This document shows positions 1 through 13,300 of a DNA stretch of 64,000 nucleotides, one piece after another; within the stretch, counting starts at the first letter, position 1, and every line of letters starts with the position of its first letter. The position numbers and the translations under genes were made by a program. Source of the stretch: Dipylidium caninum (Eukaryota > Platyhelminthes > Cestoda > Cyclophyllidea > Dipylidiidae); the NCBI GenBank assembly GCA_017562135.1, contig QEYB01000882.1:1-64000 (forward strand), read 5' to 3'. The notes under the pieces are model-generated. The model was given only the letters and a program-made list of their open reading frames with translations, was not told the origin of the DNA and made no database searches.

Positions 1-3000
1 CGTTCCACTCACGTCCATTCACGCAGGCGGTTGCCTCATGAGGGGCTACTTCGCCTCCGTTCGACCAACAATTTCTTGTGGGTTCAGTGAGTGCGCCACT
101 CACTCCTCTCCAACGGTCAATTTACTCCACCTTAGTTGGGCCGCCGGAGTTAGGCCCAAGAACATTAACTGCAACGAAAGACGATATGTAAACTTAGCTC
201 AAGGTTAATGTTGGCTCGCGGACTACTCACTAGAGGCGAGTAAGTCCTTCGTAGCGCCCTTTTCACCCTCACCAGTGCTGCTTGATGCACCCGCAACCTT
301 GATCTGGCCTAATGATGCTTGCAACCGCAGTTAAAGCCTTCCATCACTGAAATCAACTCAAACTGAGGGCCCAAATGTGCCTGATACACAAGCATATATA
401 AGGTTACTGAATGCCGGAACTATGGTGATGCTGACAACGACTTGTTACAACTGCTCCAAGCCTGTGGAAGATAAGAGGTTGGCTTGAAATGGAAGTGAAG
501 AGGGCAAACTGACAACTTTTTATCTCAACTCTTATATCGCCATCTTGGACCGTAGAGAAGTTGAGCTGGCAGGAAAGTGGAGTACGACAGCCATTGGAGC
601 ATTCTGTTACCAGTCCGCGACCTGGCTGGCCCGCCGCTCGAGGTCCGTATGCCCGCACGGTCGTAGACACAAGTGACCACATAAATCAAACCTAAGAGCT
701 TGACAACGTGAATGCATGTGGCTTGCTAGAAACGGAGGTTGCAGTGTTGTGATTCACAGAGTGCTGTAGTTAGCGAAGATGAAAGACATCACACAAGTTG
801 GGAATGCAAACTGTGCACTAGAGATGCCTCTTTGCGCCTTTCGCCTCCGACTTTCGCCCTACATCATACCCCCACTGATTGGGGTCAAGGTGATGGAAGA
901 CTGGGAGAGAAGAGTAAGAGAAGCGAGATATAGAGTTTGAATTTTCTCTTTTAGATGGCTCGATCCCCCTCGCCAACTTGCGAACCGCATTGAAATCGCG
1001 GTCTACCCACCAAACTCAGCAATTACTGCTTCAGCTCTGACGACAACCGTGTTGGGACCATACGAAACATTATGCAACAGTTCCAACAAAGCGCCCAACT
1101 TCTCCCCTACCTCAGGAAATACTCAACACACCATCTACTCAGTGTGCGGCTCAAGAGATAATACCATCCTCTCAATGTGGAAGAGGCAATTGGGATCGGG
1201 GTTACGTAGATATATTCAAACCACAGACAAGCAAAAAGAGAAGTTGACAAAGCAAAGAAAGGAGATTCAGGCTTAAGCGGAAGGAAGAAAGAAAGTAGGG
1301 GGTAGAATTCAATCTTGGTTAGAGCCTCAGAACATTCATCTTTCGTGCCTCTGATCAACGACACTCAAGCCTTGTGCGTCTCCCTTCTTCATCTTCTTCA
1401 ACACCATCATGTTGAGTTTCTCAAATTGAGAAGGCGAACGCCGGTACGTCAATCGTCCATCACATATTGTTTTTCGCTCATGTGTCGCGTGATTTTGGCA
1501 CTGTTTGTTCAGCCAATGCAGCTCACACGAATAATTGGGTTCGGTATACTTGTGGCTCTGGTCATTGAAGAGGGCTACATTTGACCACTGTCATGCTACG
1601 AGTCCCAACGGGAGACGCTGCGTTAATTTACGAGGTCATCCTGGTTGGAGACGTTGTGTGATACCGTTTGGTGGCCGGCAATCGAGCTGCCGTTGTGTCA
1701 GCACCCGACGTGTCCTCCTCCACCTCCCACACGGACGTGCCTCTCTCAACACGACCGATCGTGAACTCGTAGTTGTCTTCACCACTGAGGTGCATTGTCG
1801 CCCTGTGGAACATGTCTCCTGGGCCCGATAACATGTGGCACGGGCTGAAACAAGCCTGGACGTCTCTCTCGCATGGCACGCAGCCTTCACGGATGGAGCA
1901 TGAGCCGCGATATGCGCATCGCTACCCGATACTCCCTCGCCAAGTAGAGATGTTCTGCAACTGTACAATTGTTTCATATATAATTCCCAAGTGTTGGAGA
2001 CTTGTCTCTGCTGCATCCTCTCCCTGCGATGAGTTTTTGCCCGTTTAATCGTCTTTCCGTTACTCCCTTACCTGTCCCACGTGAGGTGCATAGGTGTCCT
2101 CGCACTTTGGCCTACAAGTGCAAGTGCAGCGGCGCTGCTACACTGACAGTGTGTTGCAAATGTGCACTGACAAAGTGGAGTACCAGTGTGCGAGTTCCGT
2201 AGATGGCTGACCAACGACTGTTGCAGATGGCGGTGTGCCGGTGTGGATTGGGTGTGGGGTGGAAGTCGGTAGGGCCAGGAGGCGATGCCAGGAGCATTGG
2301 ACAGGGCAACACAGAGGGCGAGCAATGAAGAAAACTCATGACTTATTGCTCTCGATAATCAGTGCTAGCAAGCTCGTGGTGCTGCCTCCACAGAGTACCG
2401 CTGAGAGCAGGTGCTGCGCTGCCTCTTCTATTCGAGCGATTGCTACTTAGCTGGTGTTGCGACAGGACACTTCTTATCTTGAGGATTGATGATCTTAACC
2501 CTTCCACTCCTGTATTCTCCACGCCCTCCAGCCACAAGCCCCTCATTGAACTATCTAAGAATCCTTGGAAAAACGGGTTTCGCTTGCTAATTTGCCATCC
2601 AGTATAAAGCTTATATGCAAGTCCTTTGGACTTGCACTTGAGTAATTTGAAGCCTTGTTACCGTTTTGTGTTCAAGACCGGAGTTTGGCTATTCAGAATT
2701 CGTTATGTGCCCATTATTCCACTTTAAAACTCAGTAGGACTTTTACTTAATGCACACCATGCGTAAGGTTTCAAAGACCTCTATCGCGAAAAGGAAGCAG
2801 TAGACCGATTCACTTCCTTGTATTACGAAACATACCAAAATGCAGCTCATAGAGGAATGTGCCCATGTGCATGTGCTCACTACAAGAGCACGTGTTGTCG
2901 TTGAAGCAATATACCTGTCTCCCTGCTTTGAGATAGATAGACAATGCAAGCGGCAATGGTGGTGATCGCGTTCCAGATTGTGGAAGTGAACAATTGGAGG

Positions 3001-5520
3001 ACCTGGAGGCTGTCAACCAGACAATGGCCTGGACTCGGCCTTCTTCCCCCGAACTTCAGTCACGATGGGGTTGGAAGGAGCGGATGAAGGATAATTTTAT
3101 CCACTAACAACTGCACTCAACATCACAAAGGAGAGGGAAATTTTTCATCCCACAGCTTCTGCTCTTCCATTCCACTTCCGCCTCTAATCTTCTATCTTCC
3201 TACACGTATCCTCCATCACAAACTTCCATGCTTTATTGTCCACTTTCCCTCTTCGCTTGTCTGTGAGTTTGCATATATTCAGCGAAAACCTCGGTGCCCA
3301 CTGGAGGCTGCTATCCTTTGTGCTTTAAGTCACCCTTCACCTATGATATGTTGCTTCTTGCACTTTTGCCTATGGGTATTCCTTAGTTATCCGCATGCCT
3401 TCATTCCACGAAGTCATGGAGAGATCCCTCATTTGTGGCTGAAACTCTTGACTGTAAACCGATTGATGATTGCCTTTCCTTTACCTTCCTGGAAGCGAAT
3501 TTCACCGTTTTTATTCTCCCTTCCTGCACTTCTCGCCACGTGTGCACAATTCTCGTTTGATTTAATAAAGTATATTCTTTATGTTGCCTTCGTCTAACAC
3601 GGTGCCTGAAGGAGAATCAGTATGTGGTCCGGTTGCAAGAGGGCAAGCTCATCAGAATGGGGCCATTTCGTGTGCATCTGAGGAGGAGGAAACGCACCTC
3701 ACGCCCTCCATCTTACCGTGCGATTCAGTCAACGCAGGCGACAGCGAGGCGTTTGTGAAGCAGATCATATCACCCTGACGGCTAGGAGAGCGAGGAAACC
3801 TCCGCTGAAACCCCTCTGTCCTCCATCAGCCGCTGCAGAACCGAGAGGCCATTGAGTTTGCTATTATTGGAATCGGTGGCAAGGAGCAGCGGAAGCAAAT
3901 TAGTTATGATCACCAGTCGGAGTGTGTTGCATCACGCTCCACACGCCCTCATGTCAAGTCGTCAAGGAAGCCTTATTGTGTAACATGGCACAATTAAGGA
4001 AAAGCGACACTCACCACATCGAGGTAGCTAGAGTTTTGATCATAGTAGTGCGCAACCAGTGCAAACGCTTCAAACAAGCGATATACCCACTTTTTTCATG
4101 CTTTGATTATTGCTCATATGTTACAACGAATATTTGCCCTCATTCCGGACTAAAGTGTAATTTTCCTTATTTAAACTTTGTTAGTATATTTATTACTAAT
4201 ATATATTCACTAGCTGACATTTTTGTGTTTTCAAAAGATTTGTAGTCTGGCGGATTGAAGTTAGTTATGTTATTTCGTCTTATCGTATTTGATTCTTCAT
4301 CCTTTTGCTATATTAGATGAGTCATTTTGGTGAATTGCTCGTTTTTTAAATTATATTTTATCCATTGGTATAGGTTGTTTTTATTTTTTTTGTTTTCTGC
4401 GAGGGTTTTGTTGCCTGTAGTAGTACATGATACATTACATTATGCAGTATTTTCTTTTCCCCCTCGATCGTTAACGTCTCATAAGCTGTATTAATGCATT
4501 TTGATATGCCTTTTGTGATAATATTTTGTTCTTTTTTGCAGATTTGTTAGATAACTCACTTGGTAGTGGGTATAATTTTGTTTTTGTGTTGTGTGGTTTG
4601 TCTATTGCTCCTTTGCTTTTGTTGTGTTGATTCTAATATTTGTAGTTAATTAATAATTCTATTTTGACTGTTATATAGGTTTGGTTTCCTTATTGACACC
4701 ATCCGATTACTCCTATCTCTTGCTCAGATGTGTCTCGTTCCAAGCACAAACGTAGCACATTGTTCTACACCATGAAACACATTAAGCATGACACTATTCA
4801 ATGTAACGACGAACTGGGCGCTGTATTAAGTGGCATCTTTCATCTGAAAGCCCGATCATCATTTCCTGTACAGATGTATAGTACTTTCTCTAATACCCCG
4901 AAGCTATTCACTTCGAGGTGGCCTTCTCAACTAACTTTTATGCCATGGTGCTCTTCATGGTTGGGCAGTTGGTGTGATTAAGAGTGGCTTCCAACGGGTG
5001 CTTTGGAGCACGGGTTGTCATGACGATTGCCGTTAAACATAACGTCTTAGGTGAAAGCTGTTTAGATGCCTTCTCTCTTGCTAACAAGAACTTTCTGCCT
5101 AAAGTGTAGGTGATGCTAAAAATGGGGATAGAAATAGTAATCATTATGTAAAAATGAAGGTTTGTTAATCATAGCACACATGCTGCCAACATGGCAAGAC
5201 CACCGTCTGGCTGCTTTTCTTTTGTCACATGGAATTTGGTCTTCGTGGTTAGTCCCTACTCAGGACTGTCTGATTTCTCGCCGTCATTGTGGCCATCATT
5301 TGAATACCACCGCTGCTTCATGCATAAGTTACGACACAAAAAGTGGGTGATTGTGTAAGGGAGAATAGCAGGTTAAGGAAACCGACTTAATTGCGTGTGT
5401 CGGTAATCTGATCAACAGAGAACACAAAGCAAAATGAGTAGTAGAACGTCCGTTTATTAGACCATGCAGGAAGAGAGTGGGGGATCGGGTAGACTAATAT
5501 CGGTGGGCAATGCGTACAGC
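1..5520. other. No recognisable gene (5.5 kb)
   Basis: Many short ORFs on both strands, none with a recognisable motif, splice-joined continuation or family match. Roughly the first 4 kb is noticeably richer in G and C than 4.1-4.7 kb, which is AT-rich with T runs. The longest frame (126 codons, 1636-2016, minus) is low in information and overlapped by frames on both strands. It may include the 3' UTR of the TRPM-like gene near 5.5 kb and old, unrecognisable repeats. Confidence 0.6.
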
Positions 5521-7368
5521 CTACGTCTGTGCTCGTTGTCGGAGAAAGGCTTCTTGGAAGTATGCAAGACAAGTGAAATGACTCGATCTTATCGGTGGTA
5601 GGTCGCTCGTTGGCTGCCACGTTGCCTTCGACGTCGATGTGGTGAAAAATCTAAGCAGAATGCGAATCCCATTAACCACCTCCCAAGTTACGTGGACAGA
5701 ATTGAAAGATGGTGGTGCCCTGTGAAAGTGGGGATGTCATCACTGGCATGGGCAATCGCATCATTCGGTTTGATGCGGTTAGCGAATCTGTAAGTTTTTT
5801 GCAGTAAGGACTGTCTCCTTCGTAGGGACCCTCTTCCTCACCTGTGGAATGATTTCGCAGAATCGGAATGCGGATGGAATGCGGATGTTGATGGCCGTTA
5901 TGTCAATCCAGGCGTTGTCGCAGTTTACCCAGTCCTCCAGCTCTCCCATGTGACACTGAAATGCCAAAAACAGGTATTTTCATTCACCCAAATACCTTGA
6001 TTTGCTCGAAGACCATCAATTTGGGTGGAAGAACTCACCATACGAAGAGGACACTTGTGAAGTTCTTCAACTATCAATCGGTAGATAAGGGCCTGGCCGG
6101 AGTTGAGTTTAGAAGCCTCCACCACCATGGCATTCATGTACGCAATCATGAGACTCTGTAAACACTCCAGCCCATTACATTCTCTCGGGTGCTTACATAG
6201 GAACTGCAAAAATTGCAAAGATAGAAGGGCGATGAGGGTGAAGGGAGGGGCACCGAAAAACTCCAATTTCCTCGCTATAACATGCAGAGTTTGGGCCTAA
6301 AAACCTTAAAGGTCTTGATCTTATTTATCGTATATTGGGCACACAGACCGATCAGCACAAACCTATCAGTCTGATGTTAAAGAAATGTACCCAGGAAGCT
6401 GGTTTGTGCGCCGTGAGGAGCTTCGCAGGAGGATTTTGCGGATCGCCTCCTTCTCCGACGCTACAGACTCTTACTGTACTAATCGACAATCTCCTCCTCC
6501 AAAACGAGCACCAACGACCACGGCAACTTTGCTCCGAATGCTGGCAACAATCCACGGCCAGCTTTACCCGTTCTGCCTATGGGATTTCGCAGGATTAGAG
6601 CGGCTGTTTTATCCATGGGTTCCTCCCCTTCAGGGTCTTCGACAGTCCAGTCTGGTGGAACTTTCGCCGTCATTGTCCAAAACCTTGGCTGGTAGTTCGG
6701 AAATTCTTCCTGTAAGCAAAGAAGGAGATCTGACGCGGAAAGAGCGCCTTAGACCCCAAACAGATTGTAATGAAGGCGGTGAAGACTCACTGTCCATGGA
6801 ACGAATCGGGGATAGGGAGTGAGGAGAGAAATCGTCCTGAGATCTCGAAAGTAGGCCACCTTATGACGATCGTAGGTGAAGTCTCCCATCAATTTGGCCT
6901 TCTTCTTACCTCGACAAATTTGGGCATGTGGGACGAGTCTGTACCTTGGAGAATGCACGAAAGCCATAATGAGATGTCAAAAAGGAGACACTGACGCATC
7001 TGCCGCTATTAGTACAAAGGATCGGTCATTTTGAAGGTAAGCAAATCCTCAATCATTCCACCGAGGAGTCTCTGGCCTCTCCTATTTGTATTCACACTAC
7101 TCCGAACGAAACTTTCTTTATTTGACTCTATGTATTACTTATAAAAGGGTAAATTTCTGCGGGAAGTGCTAATGTGCCCGAAAATAGGTGGGGGAAGGGG
7201 GAGAGGCGGCCGGCGAGAAAGCTGTGTGGGAGATATTCGTATGGACTGATACACGTTGAGGTGGGCGATACTAAGGTTCTTCACAAAGTTGGTCCACTCA
7301 ACAAATTCCTTACTTCGAGATCGGCTAATAACCTGTCCTTTGCCCTCAAGCTCCCCGACTCTTGATTC
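5521..7368 (-). other. NUDT9-H-like C-terminal domain of the TRPM-like channel
   Basis: In TRPM2 this domain binds ADP-ribose, and in some invertebrate channels it hydrolyses it. Seen here: VPWT joined to EEFPNYQPRFWT (human TRPM2 VPWETEFLIYDPPFYT); NPIGRTGKAGRG (NPMGRTGLRGRG); ELHKCPLRM joined to CHMGELEDWVNCDNAWIDI (LLKCG..DNAWIETV); and HVTWEVVNGIRILL (IRWQVVDRRIPLY). The order and spacing match the family. A Nudix box (G-x5-E-x7-R-E-x2-E-E) cannot be found between the GRTG and DNAW segments. The frame breaks near 6501-6504, where FWRRR in the shifted frame matches RWRRN. A phase mismatch before the last exon is unresolved, so the C-terminal boundary is approximate. Confidence 0.75.
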
Positions 7369-10300
7369 CTGCAATTTTAAAAAGAATAGAGAGACTGAAA
7401 GAGAAGCCGTTGCCTTTCAGTATCAGCATCTCGAGAAGTTTGGCCACGCAAGAGGCAAGAGGCCAACAACTAAACTTGAAAACCCACTGGGCAACAGTAA
7501 TTTCGGGGAAAACTTCATGCACAGCTATAGAGACGATGATAATGGGTAAAAAACGTGTCCTTACCGTGGTGGTGTCCGATTGTACGGTCCTAGCATTAGC
7601 GATGAGACGAATCTCTAGAGCTTGTAGTCGGCGTTCAATGAGGTCACCTGCTATTTGGGCACTGAGCCTTGCAACGCGTGCGTCGCGCATTTCTGACTCC
7701 CCGCCAACCTCCCGCCACCATCCTTTCTTGTGGCCTGCTCTACTGCGTGCCTGTTTGGTCACCTGCTGGAAGGTTGTCGGGTGGCGATTGAAGTAGTCGA
7801 GGCTTCGGAATTTCTCCCAATTTACGATTTTGACGCTGTCGACGCTCGTCCAACTTGTAGCCTGATGTGATGTGCGGTGAGTAAAAGTGTTTCATAACAA
7901 ATGGCCTCACCAGAGTAACTGTGAATGAGGAAGGCGGATATTAAAGCTTACAGGGCATGAACAGCTCATGAGCAGTGAAATGGTGGGGCCATTGACAAAA
8001 TAGCCAACAAGACTATTGAATGGAAGTGTTGTGTCACGGCCATGAAAACAAGGATGTGGACTCACAAAATTGCGTATCTTCAATTGTCTGATGCCGGAAT
8101 AGGCGATATAAGGCGAGAAGTACCGACCAGAGTGGCCAAATGGCCACGTAAGGGAAGGGTAGCGGTGGCGCATTGGCGAAGGACTTAACCAAGCCGAATT
8201 TTTGCATGGCCCAGAGCTGTTTTGACATGGTCTCCATTTTGTCGTAGCGCTCCCTGAATCCCAACAACCAGATGAAGTCTACTTCGAAAGAGGGTAATGC
8301 AAGGCAGAGGTGCAAAGGGGGTGGCACTTACGTGAACATAGCGATAAGCAGGTTGAGCAGGAGGACGTGGTGAGGAGCACGTAGATCATCATGATTGAAG
8401 GGGTAGATGTATTGAGCCCCAGCAAATGTGCACTCACCAAAGCGTATACACTCGTCCTCCTTCAGGGCTAGAAGTTTGAGGCAGATTAATGATAGGACTT
8501 ATTCCTTGGCTTACCTATTTCTTCTACATTGTCGGCAATGTTGAATTCGCCGAACATCGAGAAGAAGTTGTTGCGAACGATGGTGAAGATGTTGTGGGCG
8601 CGCATACTCAGCTCCAAGGGACTGGCCGGCTTGTATATCATGACGGAAATGAAGAGGCTGAACATAAGCCAGAAAACCCCAATTATAAACTAGGAAGGGC
8701 AGGAGATCGCGTTTCATCTGAAGAAGAACGAAGAGTGGATTTAGTTTCAGTAGAATCTTCCCCAAGGGATGGTCTTCATTCAGATCCCCTGATCAACATC
8801 TTTAGTCATCAAGACTGATAATCACCTAATTGTCTCGATTGCCCACCTGCCTTGGGGAAAGGTGGAACCCCAGGGCCAATTGGCACCACGCATCACCAAT
8901 CATATGACGCCTACTCACTCGGCACCATCTCTCGTCCCTACTTCGCATTCTACCGTTAACTGGTGGTATCAGAGAAGGGGAGAAGGGTGGTTACGGAGTT
9001 GAGGGAAAAGTGTTTGGCTCACCATCGTTATGATCATGATGAGCTTCGGTCCAATGTACCGACTAATGACGAAGAAGTGGAGAAGGAAAGCGCAGGCGCA
9101 GAGAAGGCAACAGGATAGGAGGATTCGAGTCACCACTCCTAATATCTCGATTTCGCTATTTAGAGCATGTATATTGTGCAGATTTCCGACCACATAGAGG
9201 GAGACGGATATCAGAACAAGGCGGTTCCACATGTCGCCAAAGTACTGTTTCGCTGATTTGTGACTTCCAATGGCCTGAAGGAACGAGGAGGTACCGTGTC
9301 ATCGTAAATGTCTCGAACAGTCAAATTTTGGGAAAATTGGGTGGAACGCACCTTGCAAATATGCTCCATGAAGGTTAGTATAACGGAGACGTGAAGGGCT
9401 ATTCTTAGGGGATGAAGGTCATTTTTGGGATCCACAGTCAAAAGGACAGCGCAGTACAGACCCAACAGCAGAACACAGTAGTACTGAAAGTGCAAATAAC
9501 TTGGCACACCTTGTCCCATGCAATGCAAAACACATAAGCGGAGAAAGAGTGGTAAGAACGTCCATCAACTTACTGCGCTGTAGGCGAATCGAACGCATGG
9601 AGCTGTGTAGAAGTCGGTGAAGCGTCGCCAGTAGGTCACCTTTAAATGGCTTATCTCTGTTGAAGTCCTCTGAAAGCAAGCAAAATGAGGTCTTGCGCAA
9701 AGTCTTTAAGAAATGGGGTTTGATGCTTGTCCATTTATATGACACGACATTGCATGAACTCGCCAATGCGTTTCATTTACACAGCTGCTCCATTTGATGT
9801 GGACCCACCTGAACATCTTCTCGACTGGCCATGTGGTGAATTGACGGATGCTTGTATTCTGCCAAAATCGGTACAAGGGGCGGTAAGACGGCTCCGGCAA
9901 TCAGGGTCATCAAGTACTGCAAGTTAGCGAAGAAAGAATGGACTTTCTGCAGCTAAGGTTCAAACAGGGGTTTTGTAACTCTCATGTCCATAGCCATGCT
10001 TCATTCAGTGTTCTCTAACAATTTCCTCACCTTAGCTCCTCAGCTATATGGCTACTGTTAAGGCAAAAAATGAGCATCAACTAACATTCTGTAGAGGGGT
10101 GCTATCTAAGACGTTACATCGGAAAAGGAGATGGATGGTGAAATCATCAACAGTATTTCGACCTATCGCCCTACTGCGAATCCGAGTCCAACATGGCCAC
10201 GGCCGACTAACCGACAGAGTCGCAGTATTAGGATTCAAGTTTTGGTTCCATATATTCTCAATACAAGTCTGACAGGCTTGGTGTTCAATGAAGTGCATCG

Positions 10301-13300
10301 ACTGACTCTCCTCGGCCAGCAGTAATTGTGAAAGATCTCCGTAGAGCGGTCTCTTTGTGCAAATCATTGTCAGCGTGGACTGGGAGTCGGTAAGGTGGCA
10401 CTCCTCCAAGATGCCTACTGCGCTCCTCTCGTAAAACCTACAGAGTCAATATACGGTTGCATCAGTGAGAGAATACATGGTCGGCAGTTGCGTAGATACG
10501 CGCCTACTCGGCCATAGCATCGAGTTCGGCCACTTCTCGCAGTGACTGCTGTTGTAGTCGCATTCTTCGAGCCAGACAGACCAGGAGGAGGGCAGCGGGA
10601 ATGGAGTCTTTCATTAGCGTCCAAATGAGGTAAGACAACTCAAATCGTCGACATACGAAAGACCAAATGAGAAGATGGAGCAGACTCTTCTCACCGTCCT
10701 TGCCTTCCTCGCGGTTCTCTGGATCTGCGTGAGGTAAAATTGTGTTAGTCAGAGGCCCACTGCCCTCCAAATTCATTTGGTTGCCATGCACGGCCTGCCT
10801 CTGTCAACCTTACGAAACAATCTCATCGAAACCGGGCAATCTGAAACTAATACTGGAAGGAGAGAAAATAAGAATGAGCAACATTCTAAGAACCTCAATT
10901 GCAATCTTGGAGAAAAGGTTCAAGTAGTTAAAACAGTCATACGACGATTGAACCGGTCAGGGGCCATTATCGCTCTGGAATATGTGTTGAAGACAAGTGA
11001 AACCTCCTCTCCACTAACTATGCAGTCTGCGGAGATGAAGAGTTAAATACTCTTGCGGGCTGAGAGGTGGAGGAGTGTGGACAAAAGGGGAGACTGTTTC
11101 ATCAATATGACGTATGTGGAGCTCTAACAATGAATGACTGATGCCTTGATTACCTTTCGTCCCGCCTCCCATTCCAGTAATGTTCGCGCGATGGGATTTC
11201 CGTCTACGCTCATAAGTCAAGATTCGAAATCCTACGATGCCGTTAATCAACTCGCCGATTTGTGACCAGCGAAACATTTGCGGTTCCTGAAAAGGAGGTG
11301 CAATCAGTGAAGTACCACGGTGGACTTGAATTAGTGACTACTTTAGGGTGCTGCTCACCGGCATTAGGATTGACAGATAGTTCCTGAACAGTTGCATCCT
11401 CGGCTCCTACAACGGACGGCAGATGTTGAAAACATGGCCAAGCGGTTGTTGATAAAAGGTATCGTGATTGTATTTAATGACCCAGAAAATTTACCGATTG
11501 CACTCTTCTGGAGATTGTCAAACCCAATGGCAAATCAACTCACGTTGCTGTCAAAGTCGGCTTTGTACAGTTGTGCGAGTAAATTGTCGTCGATGTATTC
11601 GTGTAGAGGGAAGCCGGAGTCGACAAGAAGACGAATGAAGTTAGTGTTGCTCTCCATCAGGCATCTGGTCACCACATCCTTCATTCCCTCCTTCTCCTAC
11701 ATCATATTAGAGCGGAACTATGAAGAGGCGTTGAATATGGCTAGAAAAAACGCGCTTTTGCACATTATTTGTTACATTCGTTGGAAAAAATTTTTCCACC
11801 GGCGTTTACTACTTCCTCCAAACGATTGGGCCGGTCATATATGCCTTTTGAAAAAGATTTGTTTTTAGGGTTACTAAACGTTACGCAGTCTTTCAAACCA
11901 TCATTTCTGTTAGAGTATTTTATCATTCTTAAAAATAATTTATAATTACGAAAGAGGTAACAATGGGTCGGTCGGTGAAATATTGGGGAAGCATGGACAA
12001 TGTGATAAGATGTCACATTGTAGAGAAGTTAATTTATTAAAAAGGATTGAGGCTACATATGGTGGTTCCACGCTATCCTACAGCATGACTGCGCCGTGCC
12101 GATTGAGCGGTGCTGGTTGCTTTTTCTTCCTCGGTTTCTTCCCATCCATGACATCGACTTCACGGCCACAGGACTCCGTCAATGTTATGCTTCCGTCTGG
12201 TTGTAGTGCAGCAAGACAAAACGCATCACTCCCTGGGCATTTCATCATATCTTAATCATTATCTATCTCTGGTGGAATTTCGGGCCAAGGGTGAATTCTT
12301 ATCTACCACTCTGTTTGACCGTTTTGACTGTCATCCAAAATTCACTTTTCGTCACGAGTGATAGTTCCGGGTCAGAACGGCGGCAACTGTGCATGACGAA
12401 GGAGGCAACGAAGATGTTCACTTGCTCCTGCGGTCCGTCGATCATCTGCAGTTGCTTCAGTCCGTAAGACCGGCACGCACAAGTCCACTTTGACTTTATC
12501 ATTTATGGTGCACCGATGTTTGAACACAGCCGTACGTATGGCAAAGTTGCTAGTTCAGGCCCAAGTTCACAAACGGTTGTGCATGTTTCGGACTCCACAA
12601 TCATTCTCACTTCCTGCCCGTCATGGAAATTGGGGACGGTGGCCTTCCTCGATCCTCGCTGACGATAATCACATTGCCAGCAGGGGGTTTGTAGAAAGAA
12701 AATGGAGCATCTTTTTTGTGAGTGGATTCATATGCGAATGTCTCATTAATTTTTCTCGAAGCTTGAGCTCTGATATGATTCAATGGTAAGTATATGTAAA
12801 TCATGTTTTCGTTTGCACATGCTTTCGGCAAAAAAATCAAATAACATTGGGATACTAACACGAAAAATTTCGCGAAATAAAGAATAAGAATATCTTTAAG
12901 ATTTAACAATAATAATATCACGTGCATATTGCAATGTGTCTCTCTAAATCGCGGATGGGCACAAACTAGACAAAACGTGAAGTTATTAATTGCTAGTCTA
13001 CTATTAATTCATTAACCGTGAACCTCAACTCAATTCCACTCAAACGTCAGGTCATATTGTGGAGGTGGTACTTGGTTGGACTGAGTGAAGGCTCCCCACT
13101 GGCCACTTAAATTCGAGTGAGGCGCGACAGTTATGTACAGCGCAGTTGCATCATGCGGTGGCCACAAATACGTGTGTCAGAGGTTGTGGATCGTGGGTCA
13201 TGGGCGGGCATGGAGAGGTGGTGAAAAATGGGCCCAGCCAGAGATGACTTACGTTCCATTGTACACGCGAAAACATCGTGTCGGGCAGAAAGTCGGTTCG

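Noticed and set aside
6385..6822. A 145-codon plus-strand ORF
   Set aside because: Antisense shadow of the NUDT9-H exons, which match TRPM2 on the minus strand; no motif of its own.
11392..11868. A 158-codon plus-strand ORF
   Set aside because: Overlaps the minus-strand TRPM exons 11544-11696 and 11359-11406, which have family matches and splice sites; the rest is intron.
11983..12255. Identical 90-codon plus-strand ORFs here and at 19849-20121, suggesting a conserved small gene
   Set aside because: They are the antisense of the degenerate mariner transposase; identity reflects the repeat, not selection on this frame.
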